A DNA stretch of 64,000 bases. It comes from Porites lobata (Eukaryota; Cnidaria; Anthozoa; Scleractinia; Poritidae). The position numbers and the translations under genes were made by a program. The DNA is taken from NCBI GenBank assembly GCA_942486035.1, contig CALNXK010000095.1:489501-553500 (forward strand). Direction: 5' to 3'. Positions 63,749 through 64,000 of this stretch are shown here, piece by piece. The notes beneath the pieces were generated by a model, which searched no databases, was not told the origin of the DNA, and saw only the letters and a list, made by a program, of their open reading frames with translations. Position 1 is the stretch's first letter. The number at the start of each line of letters is the position of its first letter.

Positions 63749-64000
63749 CTAGAAGAAAGAACACTTCATAAATACAAGTACACCTGACAGCCTTATGAAG
63801 TTAGATAGTTTTGGATAGTTCTTGCACATTAGTCTCTCCAGTACAATTTTCTAAAAAAGAGCAGGGTCGCTGGCTGTCTGATTTGCTTTTAAGTCTAAAG
63901 TATAAGAATGATCCAGATGAATCAAAGTTGTACAAGCCCTGCCCTCCTTGTGTTTGTAACCTGTCACGGAGAACTTTAGCATACAGTAGAACCCTTGTAA
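63749..64000 (-). other. SZT2: Upstream SZT2 intron, cut by the window edge
   Basis: No exon matching the N-terminal start of the family is visible here, so the first exon lies further right. Confidence 0.5.

Overview
This window is eukaryotic: there is no operon structure, the coding sequence lies in many short exons with GT-AG borders, and the introns are full of short inverted-repeat (MITE-like) elements, tRNA-derived SINEs and LINE scraps. Base composition, repeat types (for example inverted repeats starting CCGTAAAATTCCG, AGGGAGCTTTAGC or TTAACCCTTT) and intron density suggest an anthozoan cnidarian, probably a stony coral. The species cannot be named from the sequence alone.

One gene, read right to left on the minus strand, fills almost the whole window: a homologue of SZT2, the giant scaffold subunit of KICSTOR (SZT2, KPTN, ITFG2, KICS2). 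In animals KICSTOR tethers GATOR1 to the lysosome so that mTORC1 is switched off when amino acids are scarce. I traced 62 exons, from near the N-terminus (about 63.7 kb) to the stop codon at 1255-1257. They total about 11.7 kb of coding sequence, roughly 3,890 codons. Reading phase carries cleanly across every junction except 44 to 45. Exon 1 as listed is weak, and the true 5' end lies beyond the right edge. Several exons are microexons of 23-39 bp.

Layout, left to right: 1-1254 is 3' flank, with a possible start of another minus-strand gene at the left edge. 1255-14672 holds SZT2 exons 62 to 45, with MITEs, a 106-bp tandem array (8.05-8.83 kb) and a foldback carrying a SINE. 16198-42571 holds exons 44 to 20, with MITEs, a 100-bp array (34.4-35.7 kb) related to the 8-kb array but reversed, and two LINE fragments (39.2-41.2 kb). 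43034-50584 is a single 7.55-kb intron, almost entirely a 9-bp minisatellite (unit GTTGTCACC and variants) bracketed by inverted arms of a dispersed foldback element and interrupted by two younger insertions. 50585-63748 holds exons 18 to 1, with more palindromic elements and a SINE.

The only protein system here is SZT2. The most unusual structure is the intronic minisatellite element: a foldback that seems to have swollen from a few hundred bases to about 7.3 kb. All coordinates and splice sites were read by eye, and no database search was run.
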